NCBI GenBank assembly: GCA_029255685.2
Contig: CM055311.2
Coordinates: 1,722,269 to 1,786,268, forward strand
Direction of reading: 5' to 3'
From: Silene conica
Lineage: Eukaryota; Streptophyta; Magnoliopsida; Caryophyllales; Caryophyllaceae
Length of the DNA: 64,000 nt
In this document: piece by piece, positions 1 to 11,081 of the stretch
Layout of the letters: each line of letters opens with the position of its first letter
How positions within the stretch are numbered: position 1 is the stretch's first letter
Program-made: the position numbers and the translations under genes
The notes under the pieces: generated by a model
Told to the model about the DNA's origin: nothing
Seen by the model: the letters and a program-made list of their open reading frames with translations, nothing else
Databases searched by the model: none

Positions 1-620
1 GGTTTTGATGCGCCTGTGTTGCTTTTGGTTCTGCTACCTGTTGCTCGTGTTTTTTTTATTCGTTTAAGTTGTGGGTCGTGTATACGGGTAGTAGGTAGTG
101 GGTAGAATACATTGGTGGTGTTAGAGATGGAGTGTGGTGGTCGGGAAAGCTAAGGGGGCAGTGGTTAGGACGTGGCACAGGGTTGCAGATTCAGGAGTCG
201 TGGGTGTCGGGGGGGTTTTTGTGAGGTCTGTGTCAGCGGTTAGTGGGGGTCGAAGCCTCGTGGTTGTTACCAGGGTGTCGAGTGAGGTGTAAGGTGTCGG
301 AAGGGGCGAGTGGTGGTGGTGATAGTGGTGTCGGCTGGTGTTAACGGAGGGTGTACAGGGGGGAGGTAACACGGAGGAATACTGAAGCTGGGTTTGGGTT
401 TGTGACCAGCGCGTTTCAGGTTGGTTTCGATGGCTGTCCTGGTCGAGCGTGGGGTAGTGGTCAGGGTCAATTGTTGCACCATGGTTCAGTGGTCTCAACC
501 ACAGTGGTATGGTGGTGGTTCGGGCTGTGGAAGGGGTGTCGAAGGAGTTGCGAAGTGGGCTGGTTGGAGGGTTGTTGGTTCTTTACGTGGTTGTTGTTGC
601 GTCTTATTCCTATCACTACG

Positions 621-659
<39 letters not shown>

Positions 660-1594
660 AGGTTCACTATTATTCTTATTATTGTTATATATATTGTTAT
701 TAGTATTATCCATAATAGTATCTTATCAAGTGTTATTGTTTTATTTCATTTTGACATTATCATTACCTTTATTAACATTTATTTTGTTATAATTAGTTGT
801 GTTACTATTATTATTATGGGTTATAGTCATATGATATATCATGATTATGTTATTATTGTTAATAATCATATTTTTGGTAATTTATGGCTATTAATATTAT
901 TATGTTATTAATTAGTATTTTTGCAACTAATAATTGTTTGTTAGAATTGTATATTGTAATTAATATGGGCAATATTGTGATATTGTATTGTGACAGTTAT
1001 TTATATATGATTAAGTTTAATAATTGGAACACGATCAATAGTTTTGTAGTACGGCCAGTTTGGGCAAGGTTTCTATTTCGGGAAAGTTTCTTTTACAGGA
1101 AACTTTCCACTTTTGGAAGTTGCTATATTTAGTATATTGTTACTATATATATAATGGGGGCTGGTGGTGATTTATTAATCGTTAAATAATATTTATTTAG
1201 GTGACAGTTTCTACGTGGAACATTACTAGCAGCTGTTGGTTATCTTTCTGCAAAGTGAGGTAGGGGAAATATATTATGATTTATGTTATGACATGAAATG
1301 TGTAAGTGATGCTTATTACGAGTTTGATATAATTGATTATTACTGTACTGTGGATCGTATTATTATTATTGATCACTGTGGAGATCGGGAGTTGTGAAAT
1401 GGGTCTTGTGATATGGGTCTTGTGATATTGGGTCTTGTGATATGGGACGTGATATGGCCATGGGAGGTGCGGTGTGATGGTGGTGTGGTGTGATGGAGGT
1501 GTGGAGTGATGGAGGCGTGGAGGATGATTGAATGAAATGGAGATGGAGGAGGATACGATTCTACTGTTATTTATGTCTTATCTGTGTTATCTAC

Positions 1595-1610
1595 TCAACC
1601 TCGCGGTTGA
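1595..1610 (+). promoter_or_regulatory. conserved LTR hairpin 1 (TCAACC stem)
   Basis: TCAACC, loop TCGC, GGTTGA: a perfect 6-bp stem. The same stem occurs at 7797-7812 (A 3' LTR), 50931-50946 and 58607-58622 (B, loop TTGT), and 16843-16858 and 36089-36104 (B'). It is followed by a conserved GTGTATTCGTG. This is probably a transcribed R/U5 structure, but its function is unknown. Confidence 0.6.
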
Positions 1611-1866
1611 CCCTGTGTATTCGTGTGACACCTACGATGATCCGGAATGGGGAGTAGATTTTACAGGTCAGTGACAGATGGATTGGGAGCTTGGGCATGG
1701 AGAGAGACATGGCTTGGACCTACTTAGAGTTAAATCACACTTAGATATCTTCAGTTGTACTTTTATTTTATCAAAGTTTGGACCTCGTAGTTGTTGTAAT
1801 ATCAAGTTTAAATTTAATCGGTATTTATATAAAGTACTTCGGTTTGTTTACCTTGTTATTCACTAC

Positions 1867-1881
1867 CTCGGATATTCCGAG
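1867..1881 (+). promoter_or_regulatory. conserved LTR hairpin 2 (covarying stem)
   Basis: CTCGGA, loop TAT, TCCGAG, followed by ATGGTAAC and lying about 65 bp before the LTR end. Counterparts lie at 8069-8083, 51190-51203, 58866-58879, 16568-16581, 35814-35827, 34857-34870 and 63552-63565. The paired bases differ between subfamilies but remain complementary. Confidence 0.65.
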
Positions 1882-1949
1882 ATGGTAACAGTCCTATTTA
1901 TTGAGAATGTCTTGCTAAAGGCTCTTAAATAAATGGGGGTGTTACAAAG

Positions 1950-1961
1950 TGGTATCAGAGC
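1950..1961 (+). promoter_or_regulatory. primer-binding site of A (tRNA-iMet type)
   Basis: TGGTATCAGAGC starts three bases after the LTR end. It matches the usual plant initiator-Met tRNA primer-binding site of LTR retrotransposons. Confidence 0.95.
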
Positions 1962-2076
1962 AAACGATCCTTAGGCCTAAACCAAATGAATAATAATAAT
2001 GAACGTAGGAAGAGTCTAATAAAATGAACCCCGAGATGAAACTGATAGGAGCCCCAAAAAGGAACGGGATGAGTTA

Positions 2077-2092
2077 GGGGCCCCCTCACACC
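2077..2092 (+). promoter_or_regulatory. conserved leader palindrome of A
   Basis: GGGGCCCCCTCACACC contains the self-complementary octamer GGGGCCCC. The same block lies at an equivalent distance from the PBS in B (51395-51410) and, inverted, in B' (34655-34666). This conservation in an otherwise non-coding element suggests a packaging or dimerisation signal, which is inference. Confidence 0.55.
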
Positions 2093-5000
2093 AGACCTGG
2101 GCCCTTTCGGTTCTGTCTCGGGAACCCAATGAGAGTAATTGAAGAGTGGGGTAGACTATATAGGGACCTAGTTATATTGTACTAACGTTCTTGCAGGAGA
2201 AGGATGAGGTAAGTAATATGTGTGTGTGAATAATGACGCGTATTAGAAGAATATGTGAGATATGAAATGTGGGTCGAGTTGGATGATTACTTGATATTCC
2301 TAGAAGATGGATGTGTATTTGCTAAGAAATAGTTAAGGGTGATGTGATAACATGATCTTGGTATTTTGAGAGGCTCATACAATTAACTGTTAATAAATGA
2401 CTATCGATGTTATATAATTTTGATGTTTAAACCCTTGTAAGGATGAAGAATTCAGTTGACCTTATGCTTATATGTTATAGTAACCTATGTCTAGTGATAT
2501 GCGGAATGTCACCCTAAGCCATGAGTGTATATAGTTATGTGTTGCAAACATTGTACTTAAGATTTTATGCCGTTTATACGCATTTAAAAATTCGCGATGA
2601 AGTTAGTAATCAATAAGTGACATCGTAGTAACTCCTAGTTATCTTTCCGTACTTGAATAAGTTGCGATTGCGTGATGTAGAACTAATTTATTTATACACA
2701 CATGTACGACTATCGAGTTATTTAGTGGAGCCTACATTCAGTTTCGAAATCCTTACCGTGTCCTAGATAATAATTATTGTTGAAATGAGATATGAATATT
2801 AATATGGTACAAGTGATGTCTATGCTCCAAATTTTTTTTTTTTTATGTCAACGTGCTTCGGAAGAAGAACGGTTGAGCTTCGAGGAAGCAATGTGAAGTT
2901 GTAAACGAACAAAAATGTTTTAATAAGTTTCATGAATGTTACCTTGTTTGTACGAGTTGTCATTTTAAATGTGTTCCATGTTTAAGTATAAAATTTTATG
3001 AATGATAACTTTCTGAGTTGGTTTTCCAATGTTTTTTGTTTCACGTTAATAGGAGTTATATTCTGAGAGAATAAATCTTTTAGTTGACAGTGGTAAGATT
3101 GTTACAGCACGATTCTGATTTGACCAATGTTTCTATAAATGAAGTCATTTAAAACGTGTTACTTTTTATGTATAATTCCAACTCCACTGTTTAGAACATT
3201 CGATCATGTTTCCAAGAGGATAAGCTATGTAAAATCTTATCGAGTCGTTGTATAATTGTGATTTTTGCAATTTGTTCAATTTCCGTTGAATTGCTGCAAA
3301 GTTCCTGTCCAAACCATTTAAGTTGTCAAAATTGTTATAAGTGATTCCCTTGAGATATGTATCCGCTTCTGTTTCCTATGATTAGTTAATTCATTGTAAT
3401 ATCTCGTAAGCTAGCTAAGTGGATATGTAATTATAATTTGTGTAGATTGCTACGTAATGTTTAATTGGAGGAAATTGTGAGTTATGTAAGTTTCATATGA
3501 ATGTTTAATCAAATGTGAATTATGTGATGTGACCATGTGATATCCTAATATGGCCTTAGTGACGTGTATAGTAGACATTTGAAATGAATATGAACCTTAC
3601 CATATGAGGATGTGACCTGGCTGATTTTGTCAAGGGTATATAAAATTGCTTCAGTATTACGAACGCTCTTATTTTCTAACATTAAGACCTCAAAATAATG
3701 ATGTGATATTCGTGTGTGATGTTAGAATCATGTTTATGAGAGACGAGTCTTGACAAAAGGCAGAATGAGATTTGACTGGTTCACGGGGATAATAATCTTT
3801 ATAATACCTTCATGCATATTGTTATGTCACAAATTGAATTGCAGATGCTATGTTTAAAATCTGATCCTAATATATTGAATATTAACTGGTGGACATGTGA
3901 TTTATGGAAATAATAGTCTTGTGACTTCGTTTACTTTTATCGTTAAATTTTCATAATTCATGAGCTACAAATTACAAGAATAATGTTTTAGTAAATGAGA
4001 GTCAGACTATCTCCGTGTAGCCTTGTTTTGATCTGTAGCTTGTAAAATTATCTTGTGATTCATGTTTATAATTACCACTTCAAGGGTTCCGAAGTTTCAA
4101 AAATGTTTTACACGTGATAATTACCCATGATAACGCTTGATGTTTTGATAACTATTGTGATTGGTTGCAACATAACAAATTCTGTGGTTACGTGTCGACG
4201 AAATCCTGCCCTGATGTTTAATTGTGGTATATTATATCAACCCATATTTTGCGAGACATATATATCACCAGTTTCATGATAAATGATGTAATGTGAATGG
4301 GTGAGGCATGTAAATAAGTGGTTTTGACCTATTGATATCTAAGGGTGTTAAACGGTCTCGTTAGTCCATGATTTGTGTATATCATGAGAAGTATGTCAAT
4401 GTTCCATGTTTAATTACGTTCACAAATTTTGCCTTACATTTCTTCTATAATATGACCACGAACATGGAATGTTTTCATTTGTCAATTACGAACTCTGAGT
4501 TCTTGATTATCTACATTGTTGTGAATATATTGATTTTGTGTTAAAATTCCAATAGTATGTAAGTATTAACTACTCTGATTTTATTTCTACTGCGTAACAC
4601 AATCTCTACCGATCCTGATACTCTTGTTGTTGCTCGAGGTTATTTGATGACATGATAATTACTATGGGTTCTTACGAGTACTTCATTAAGTTGAATATTA
4701 GTAAGTATTCTCTTATTTTGACAGTTCATTTCTTTGTTGATAAGATAATCCTTTTGTTTGTGAGATGGGTGAGTGTAAGGTAGGTAAACTTCTGGTAATT
4801 GATTGGCTGAGTTATTTATGATGATGTTGTATTGAGTTGAGGGTTCAGTTCGGTGTTTTATCAAGTTGTCGCATTCTTTGACCTTGACTTGTGGGTGAGT
4901 AGTTTAGAGTTATTCCCTAAATGTTGAGCAGTACCTTTAATGGAATGTTTGATAAAATTGATATTGAAATCGAGATGAGGATTGGTCATTGGTACCGAGT

Positions 5001-5423
5001 ATAAGTTATCTGGCCGTTGTGCCATATTGTGTTTATGGTCCAGTGTGACCTTGGTGATTGAGTTGTAGTATGAGTTTGAAATCGATATTGAGATGAAGTA
5101 CTGATTCGCGGTTTTATTCCGTCAATTCACTCACCCTCGTCCTTGGTCTTAGATGCGACAATGATAATACGATACTTGGTCACTTAGAGTGAGATTTTAT
5201 GAGGTAGGATAATAGGTAAGACGGAGTAATGTGCTGGAATTCTTATAATGGGGTTACGAGGACGTAACCATGTTTTAAGGAGGTAGGGATTGTAAAATCT
5301 GGGTGTTTTACGTTATGGCTAAGTGGTATGTCGTGATTATTGCATACACTTGATGATCTTAACTGCTTATGTTATGCATTTTATTGTCTTCGTGAAGTAC
5401 CATCTTACCTAGTTATACGTTAA

Positions 5424-5467
5424 ACTTTGGGGACAAAGTTTTCTTAACGAGGGTAGAATGTAACATT
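5424..5467 (+). promoter_or_regulatory. upstream PPT-like module of A
   Basis: A hairpin (AACTTTG, GGGA, CAAAGTT) precedes a purine run and then GAATGTAACATT, mimicking a PPT followed by an LTR start about 120 bp before the true one. The same module precedes the LTR in B (about 56426-56467) and B' (about 19035-19080). Confidence 0.5.
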
Positions 5468-5549
5468 TCGTGTTCTAAGGTACCCTATAAGTCTTGATGT
5501 TATGTGGTGACAAAGTTTCTTAACTAGAGAGTTGACCATGGGATGTGGT

Positions 5550-5586
5550 GAACTTCGGGACGAAGTTCATTTTAAGGAGGGAAGAC
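5550..5586 (+). promoter_or_regulatory. pre-PPT hairpin and polypurine tract of A
   Basis: GAACTTCG, loop GGA, CGAAGTTC (5550-5568) is followed by the polypurine tract AAGGAGGGAAGAC (5574-5586), immediately before the 3' LTR. The PPT primes plus-strand DNA synthesis in LTR elements. Confidence 0.85.
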
Positions 5587-6821
5587 TGTAATACCCCGTT
5601 TATATTCGATAATTAGCGTATCGAATAATGCTTTTATACTTTGTATGATATGAGAGAGGTGTCTAGTACGGGTTTTATTTATCGAATTTGTGTTTAAAGT
5701 CGTTTGGGCCTCGATTTGTGTGCTGGTTTGACAACCGTAAGCCCAACTTGACAAATAAGAAGGACCCCATATCGTGAAACCCTAGCAACTAACTAAACCA
5801 TCTTACATATCTTAACCATGAAACCCTAGTCACCCCCCCCCCCCCCTTTTGGCAGCCTCCATCTAATTGGCAGCCTCCATCTAAACCCTACTACCACTCT
5901 TATCACAACCACCTCGTCTGCCTCCACAAGTCTACATCAAACACCACCCAAACCACCGTGTAGGTCAGAGAGGACAAACGGAGTAAGCAGTCGACAGTAC
6001 CAACCGTCAGCAGCAGCGTGACCCTTATCTCGCAGTGCAACGGGTTTGTGAGCATTTATCTTACGCCTCTCATGTTGTTTGTATGTATATGTTTGATCAT
6101 GAGTAATCTGTGTAATGCATATAATATGTTTGAGGTTTATAAACCACCTTCGGACCACCATAACCACCATTAAAACAACCCTGAAAACTGATGCTCGGTT
6201 TTGATGCGCCTGTGTTGCTTTTGGTTCTGCTACCTGTTGCTCGTGTTTTTTTTATTCGTTTAAGTTGTGGGTCGTGTATACGGGTAGTAGGTAGTGGGTA
6301 GAATACATTGGTGGTGTTAGAGATGGAGTGTGGTGGTCGGGAAAGCTAAGGGGGCAGTGGTTAGGACGTGGCACAGGGTTGCAGATTCAGGAGTCGTGGG
6401 TGTCAGGGGGGGTTTTTGTGAGGTCTGTGTCAGCGGTTAGTGGGGGTCGAAGCCTCGTGGTTGTTACCAGGGTATCGAGTGAGGTGTAAGGTGTCGGGAG
6501 GGGCGAGTGGTGGTGGTGTTAGTGGTGTCGGCTGGTGTTAACGGAGGGTGTACAGGGGGGAGGTAACACGGAGGAATACTGAAGCTGGGTTTGGGTTTGT
6601 GACCAGCGCGTTTCAGGTTGGTTTCGATGGCTGTCCTGGTCGAGCGTGGGGTAGTGGTCAGGTTCAATTGTTGCACCATGGTTCAGTGGTCTCAACCACA
6701 GTGGTATGGTGGTGGTTCGGGCTGTGGAAGGGGTGTCGAAGGAGTTGCGAAGTGGGCTGGTTGGAGGGTTGTTGGTTCTTTACGTGGTTGTTGTTACGTC
6801 TTATTCCTATCACTACGGTTC

Positions 6822-6859
<38 letters not shown>

Positions 6860-8148
6860 AGGTTCACTATTATTCTTATTATTGTTATATATATTGTTAT
6901 TAGTATTATCCATAATAGTATCTTATCAAGTGTTATTGTTTTATTTCATTTTGACATTATCATTACCTTTATTAACATTTATTTTGTTATAATTAGTTGT
7001 GTTACTATTATTATTATGGGTTATAGTCATATGATATATCATGATTATGTTATTATTGTTAATAATCATATTTTTGGTAATTTATGGCTATTAATATTAT
7101 TATGTTATTAATTAGTATTTTTGCAACTAATAATTGTTTGTTAGAATTGTATATTGTAATTAATATGGGCAATATTGTGATATTGTATTGTGACAGTTAT
7201 TTATATATGATTAAGTTTAATAATTGGAACACGATCAATAGTTTTGTAGTACGGCCAGTTTGGGCAAGGTTTCTATTTCGGGAAAGTTTCTTTTACAGGA
7301 AACTTTCCACTTTTGGAAGTTGCTATATTTAGTATATTGTTACTATATATATAATGGGGGCTGGTGGTGATTTATTAATCGTTAAATAATATTTATTTAG
7401 GTGACAGTTTCTACGTGGAACATTATTAGCAGCTGTTGGTTATCTTTCTGCAAAGTGAGGTAGGGGAAATATATTATGATTTATGTTATGACATGAAATG
7501 TGTAAGTGATGCTTATTACGAGTTTGATATAATTGATTATTACTGTACTGTGGATCGTATTATTATTATTGATCACTGTGGAGATCGGGAGTTGTGAAAT
7601 GGGTCTTGTGATATGGGTCTTGTGATATTGGGTCTTGTGATATGGGACTTGTGATATGGCCATGGGAGGTGCGGTGTGATGGTGGTGTGGTGTGATGGAG
7701 GTGTGGAGTGATGGAGGCGTGGAGGATGATTGAATGAAATGGAGATGGAGGAGGATACGATTCTACTGTTATTTATGTCTTATCTGTGTTATCTACTCAA
7801 CCTCGCGGTTGACCCTGTGTATTCGTGTGACACCTACGATGATCCGGAATGGGGAGTAGATTTTACATGTCAGTGACAGATGGATTGGGAGCTTGGGCAT
7901 GGAGAGAGACATGGCTTGGACCTACTTAGAGTTAGATCACACTTAGATATCTTCAGTTGTACTTTTATTTTATCAAATTTTGGACCTCGTAGTTGTTGTA
8001 ATATCAAGTTTAAATTTAATCGGTATTTATATAAAGTACTTCGGTTTGTTTACCTTGTTATTCACTACCTCGGATATTCCGAGATGGTAACAGTCCTATT
8101 TATTGAGAATGTCTTGCTAAAGGCTCTTAAATAAATGGGGGTGTTACA
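5587..8148 (+). repeat. 3' LTR of element A
   Basis: A complete LTR of 2562 bp, running from TGTAATACCCCG to GGTGTTACA. It contains a C-run (about 5832-5846), AAACCCTAG motifs, an ATT microsatellite (about 6822-6857) and the two conserved hairpins. Termini match those of the B, B' and window-end LTRs, although the LTR bodies differ strongly. Confidence 0.92.
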
Positions 8149-8159
8149 TATACAACATA

Positions 8160-8170
8160 TGGTACCAGAG
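8160..8170 (+). promoter_or_regulatory. PBS-like site of D
   Basis: TGGTACCAGAG is one base off the initiator-Met PBS over 11 bases. It lies 11 bp after the end of A's 3' LTR, in the position expected for the primer site of the element that continues to 11081. Confidence 0.55.
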
Positions 8171-8420
8171 AAATAAAGCTCGTACTGATCTGACCCTCCT
8201 TAGACCAGAAAGAGTAGCAGAAACAATTGAGATGTCTGCTAGGAAACGTGTGAGTATGGAAATTGAGGTAATAAGGGACCAGGGCTTCACAAGTTGGCAA
8301 GAGATGCTGGGCATCAGTTGAAGAAGTTGGATTTTAGCTTTCTGTTTGTGTTTAATGGTTTTGGTTAGAGTGGCTTGTTTTCTTAGTCGTTCTTTTAAGG
8401 AGCTGAAATTTGTTTGCACT

Positions 8421-8512
8421 TAGAGGGGTTCGAACCCCTCACCTCCTGTATATCATGCAACGTTTTATGATATATAATACTTACTCACATTTTACAAAAA
8501 AAAAAAAAAAAA
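8421..8512 (+). repeat. possible SINE fragment with poly(A)
   Basis: A B-box-like GGTTCGAACCC in AGGGGTTCGAACCCCT is followed by about 60 bp and a run of about 17 A (8496-8512). This suits the 3' part of a tRNA-derived SINE. No A box and no target duplication are visible, so a chance tRNA-arm-like palindrome plus an A-run is possible. Confidence 0.3.
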
Positions 8513-11043
8513 GTGCATTGATGAGTTTAGTAACGAGAGAGTTTATTTTGGGATTTGAGGTTGTTAAGAAGAAGTTAATTACTTTGGTATTTGAGGTTTT
8601 TGAGATAAAGTTTCTTTTGAGAATAGGTGTTGTTAGCATGGAGTCTCATTTGAGATAAGTGGTTGTTAAGTTCTTTGTGTGTTTGAGGAATTTCTTATTG
8701 AGGATAGAGAGTGAGTGAATGATATGTGATATAAGACGTTTAATTGTGGTTTCATAGTTTCAATACAAGTGAGGGACGTAATGAGTGGTTTTATCTTATG
8801 ATCTTGTTTTTGGAATATCGTGACTTAAGCTCTTAATGGTTGGAATTAATGGATTTTTATCTTGCATATGTTAAAGGAAAAGTTATGCGAGTTATTTATG
8901 GATCGAGGATAGAGCGATATGAATGAATTGGATGTTATCATGGAGTTTAGATTGAGCACGTTGGGAGTTTTGAAGACTATGCTTATCTTTAATTGATATG
9001 TGATATTTGAGGAATAAGAATCGTTAATGGAAATTAGTGAGTTATGAAAGAATTTATGACTTATCCGTTAAGGAGATATTTAATGATTGTACCTTTTTAA
9101 AGGATTGAGTGAGAGAGACGAACTGTAATTTATGGACTTGTGAGATGTTAATGTTAAAGAGTTTTAGCGTTGACTTAGTGAACGATCATGTTGACAATGC
9201 TTATAATGAATCGAGGTGCTCATCTTTTGAGGCTATAAAGAATGCTATGGATCGGATTGATTCATTGATTTGATTAGATGGAGTTTTTGAGAGTTGATGG
9301 TCATGAGAGTTGGTGATCTTGAGAGTTGATAATTTGAGGAGTGTAGTTAGTGATGGTAAAGGGGCAGGTGTTATGGAGATATGATGAAAGGATGTTTCGA
9401 GACGTTGTGGCCTTGAGTGATGATTGTACGAGAATTGTAAGACCTTGGTTATCGTGCTTTATTTATCTTGTCTTAAGGTGTCGTCTTGGTGTTTATAAAT
9501 TTGTTTTGGAGTCGGCTATTCTTGTCATCCCTGCACGTGTTGACCGTACCTCTTTTATTTGAGCCTTTAGACCAAAAGTTTCTTATTTATCTTTTTCCTC
9601 TGTCTGTTTTATCTATCGTTACTCTTTATTTGTTCTTTATTTCAACTCCAGTTTCTTCTTCGTTGGACTTTTGTAATTATCCTTTTTACATTGATTTCTC
9701 TTTGAGCTTATACTTTTGAAAACTATGTTTTCGTTTGCTTTGTGATATTGCGCGAATATATTTTGTTTTGGTTTACAAGTTATTTATTCTTTTATGGTAA
9801 CTTGAAAATGTTTGAAATATCTTTAGAGCTACTTGTGATCATCTCGTAGTGGAAGCTTAAATCCTTTTTGGGAGTAATGTTAGATCTTTGAGCTTGACGT
9901 TTGGCTATTGGAGATTGAGAGCCTAATAGCATTTTTGTGAATGAGAGTATGAATTTGGATGACATAAAATTTTGGAGAAAGAGTATTAAATGTCTTATAT
10001 GAGGTTTGAAAGTTTGCGGATGTTATTAGTTTGATGGACATAGCTTTATACAGTGTTTTTGATGGATTCTTAATGGTACGATGATACTCATGGATAGTAA
10101 ACCATGACTATGAATTGAGGTTATAAGCTTAGTTTTTATATGAGTATGGGTGATGAGATTTGTATAGTGATGTTGTTACGCTTTGATGGAAATGCGTTGT
10201 TGATGATAAGTGTTTAAAAGTGAATGATTTGGATCTTGTGAGTGTGACTGGTGATTAAGTGGTGAAATTGAGGTTTGAGATTGATAACTTTGGATATGAT
10301 ATATATCGAGAACTATCGAGAGTTTATATTAAGCCTTTTTGAGGTTCAGAGTGTATATGAAAGTAAGCACTACCAACTTTGAGGAAATTATGGTGGCAAT
10401 AATTTTAATAGCACTCGTGAATGGAAGAGTTTGCTTATTTGGAAGAGTTTCTTGGCTTTGAGAATATTTGTTTGAGGATTTGGTTAATGCCAGATTTGTG
10501 TGGTGAATGGTAAGCTATAATTGAAGTGTTGGTTAAAAGTTATTTGGACTTGGAGAAATAGTAATAAGTTTGAGAGGTTATATCTGTTGTTTAATGATGG
10601 TGGAGTAATGTTTGGTATACGAGGACTAGAAGTTAGATAGTTCATGAGATGAAAGAGTACACATTGATGAGTGTACTACTTAATGGTTTTGAGTGAGCTT
10701 GGTGAAAGTGAGGAAACCTTGGTGATTTAGTATGTGAGATGTAATGGTGTTTATGCGTGTTAACCACATGCTTAAAGGTGATGCATGTGTGAAAACATTG
10801 TGGTTTTACGATAACTAGATCGTATTGAGATAAATGATTACTTTGGGTTGTGATAGTATGAGTTTGATGTCTTTTGAGGTTGTAGAGTGTGTGAAGATGA
10901 TATTAACATTGAGGATGTGAGATATGTATTTATGGTTTGAGTGTTGGTAAGGATCAGAGAGCGCAGCGGTTAAGGTTCCGAGATGACTTTCGTTGATGAT
11001 CACTTGTAATTCTTACCTTGTTTTGATCTTATGTTTGAAATTC
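8513..11043 (+). other. interior of D, no gene seen
   Basis: About 2.5 kb rich in short TTGAG/GATTTG-like words. No frame carries zinc-knuckle, protease, RT, RNase H or integrase motifs, and no RNA gene is seen. Confidence 0.65.
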
Positions 11044-11081
11044 AAGTTTCGATGACGAAACTTCTTTTTAGGGGGTTAGAT
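11044..11081 (+). promoter_or_regulatory. pre-PPT hairpin and PPT of D
   Basis: AAGTTTCG, ATGA, CGAAACTT (11044-11063) is followed by CTTTTTAGGGGGTTAGAT before TGTAACACCCCG. This is the same architecture as in C+ (29269-29305). Confidence 0.75.

Larger units (their letters stand above)
1..1946 (+). repeat. 5' LTR of element A (about 610 bp missing at window start)
   Basis: The sequence matches 6197-8148 almost base for base. It ends in GGGGGTGTTACA directly before the primer-binding site. It contains an ATT microsatellite (about 622-657), a G/T-rich stretch, a short tandem array built on GGGTCTTGTGATAT (about 1397-1450), the TCAACC/GGTTGA hairpin (1595-1610) and the CTCGGA/TCCGAG hairpin (1867-1881). 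Several long open frames in this LTR recur in the 3' copy and look like composition artefacts, not genes. Confidence 0.92.
1962..5549 (+). other. non-coding interior of A
   Basis: This is 3.6 kb of AT-rich sequence with scattered short frames (74 codons or fewer) and no recognisable protein motif. Only about the first 250 bp (leader) and last 170 bp (PPT modules) resemble elements B and B'. I see no independent gene or RNA here. Confidence 0.75.
1..8148 (+). mobile_element. LTR element A, non-autonomous (LARD-like), 5' end outside window
   Basis: Two near-identical direct repeats (1-1946 and the matching part of 5587-8148) flank a 3.6-kb interior that starts with a primer-binding site and ends with a polypurine tract, the plan of an LTR retrotransposon. 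The interior shows no gag, protease, RT, RNase H or integrase motif on either strand, so it is read as a non-autonomous LARD-like element rather than a coding one. The leader, PPT module and LTR ends match those of the coding elements B (48976-58944) and B' (16503-34922), so enzymes of that group probably mobilise it. About 11 base differences plus a few length changes over 1.95 kb separate the LTRs (about 0.6%), which indicates recent insertion. The upstream target duplication is outside the window. Confidence 0.88.

Noticed and set aside
121-498. Minus-strand frame of 125 codons, Thr/Pro/His-rich
   Set aside because: A composition artefact of G/T-rich LTR sequence; no start context or recognisable motif.
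351-911. Open frame of 186 codons (repeated at 6548-7111) as a candidate gene
   Set aside because: It lies entirely within the A LTR, includes a microsatellite-encoded isoleucine run and shows no protein motif; its conservation simply reflects LTR identity.
8425-8450. tRNA gene suggested by GGGTTCGAACCCC
   Set aside because: Only a T-arm-like palindrome is present; no acceptor, D or anticodon arms can be placed.
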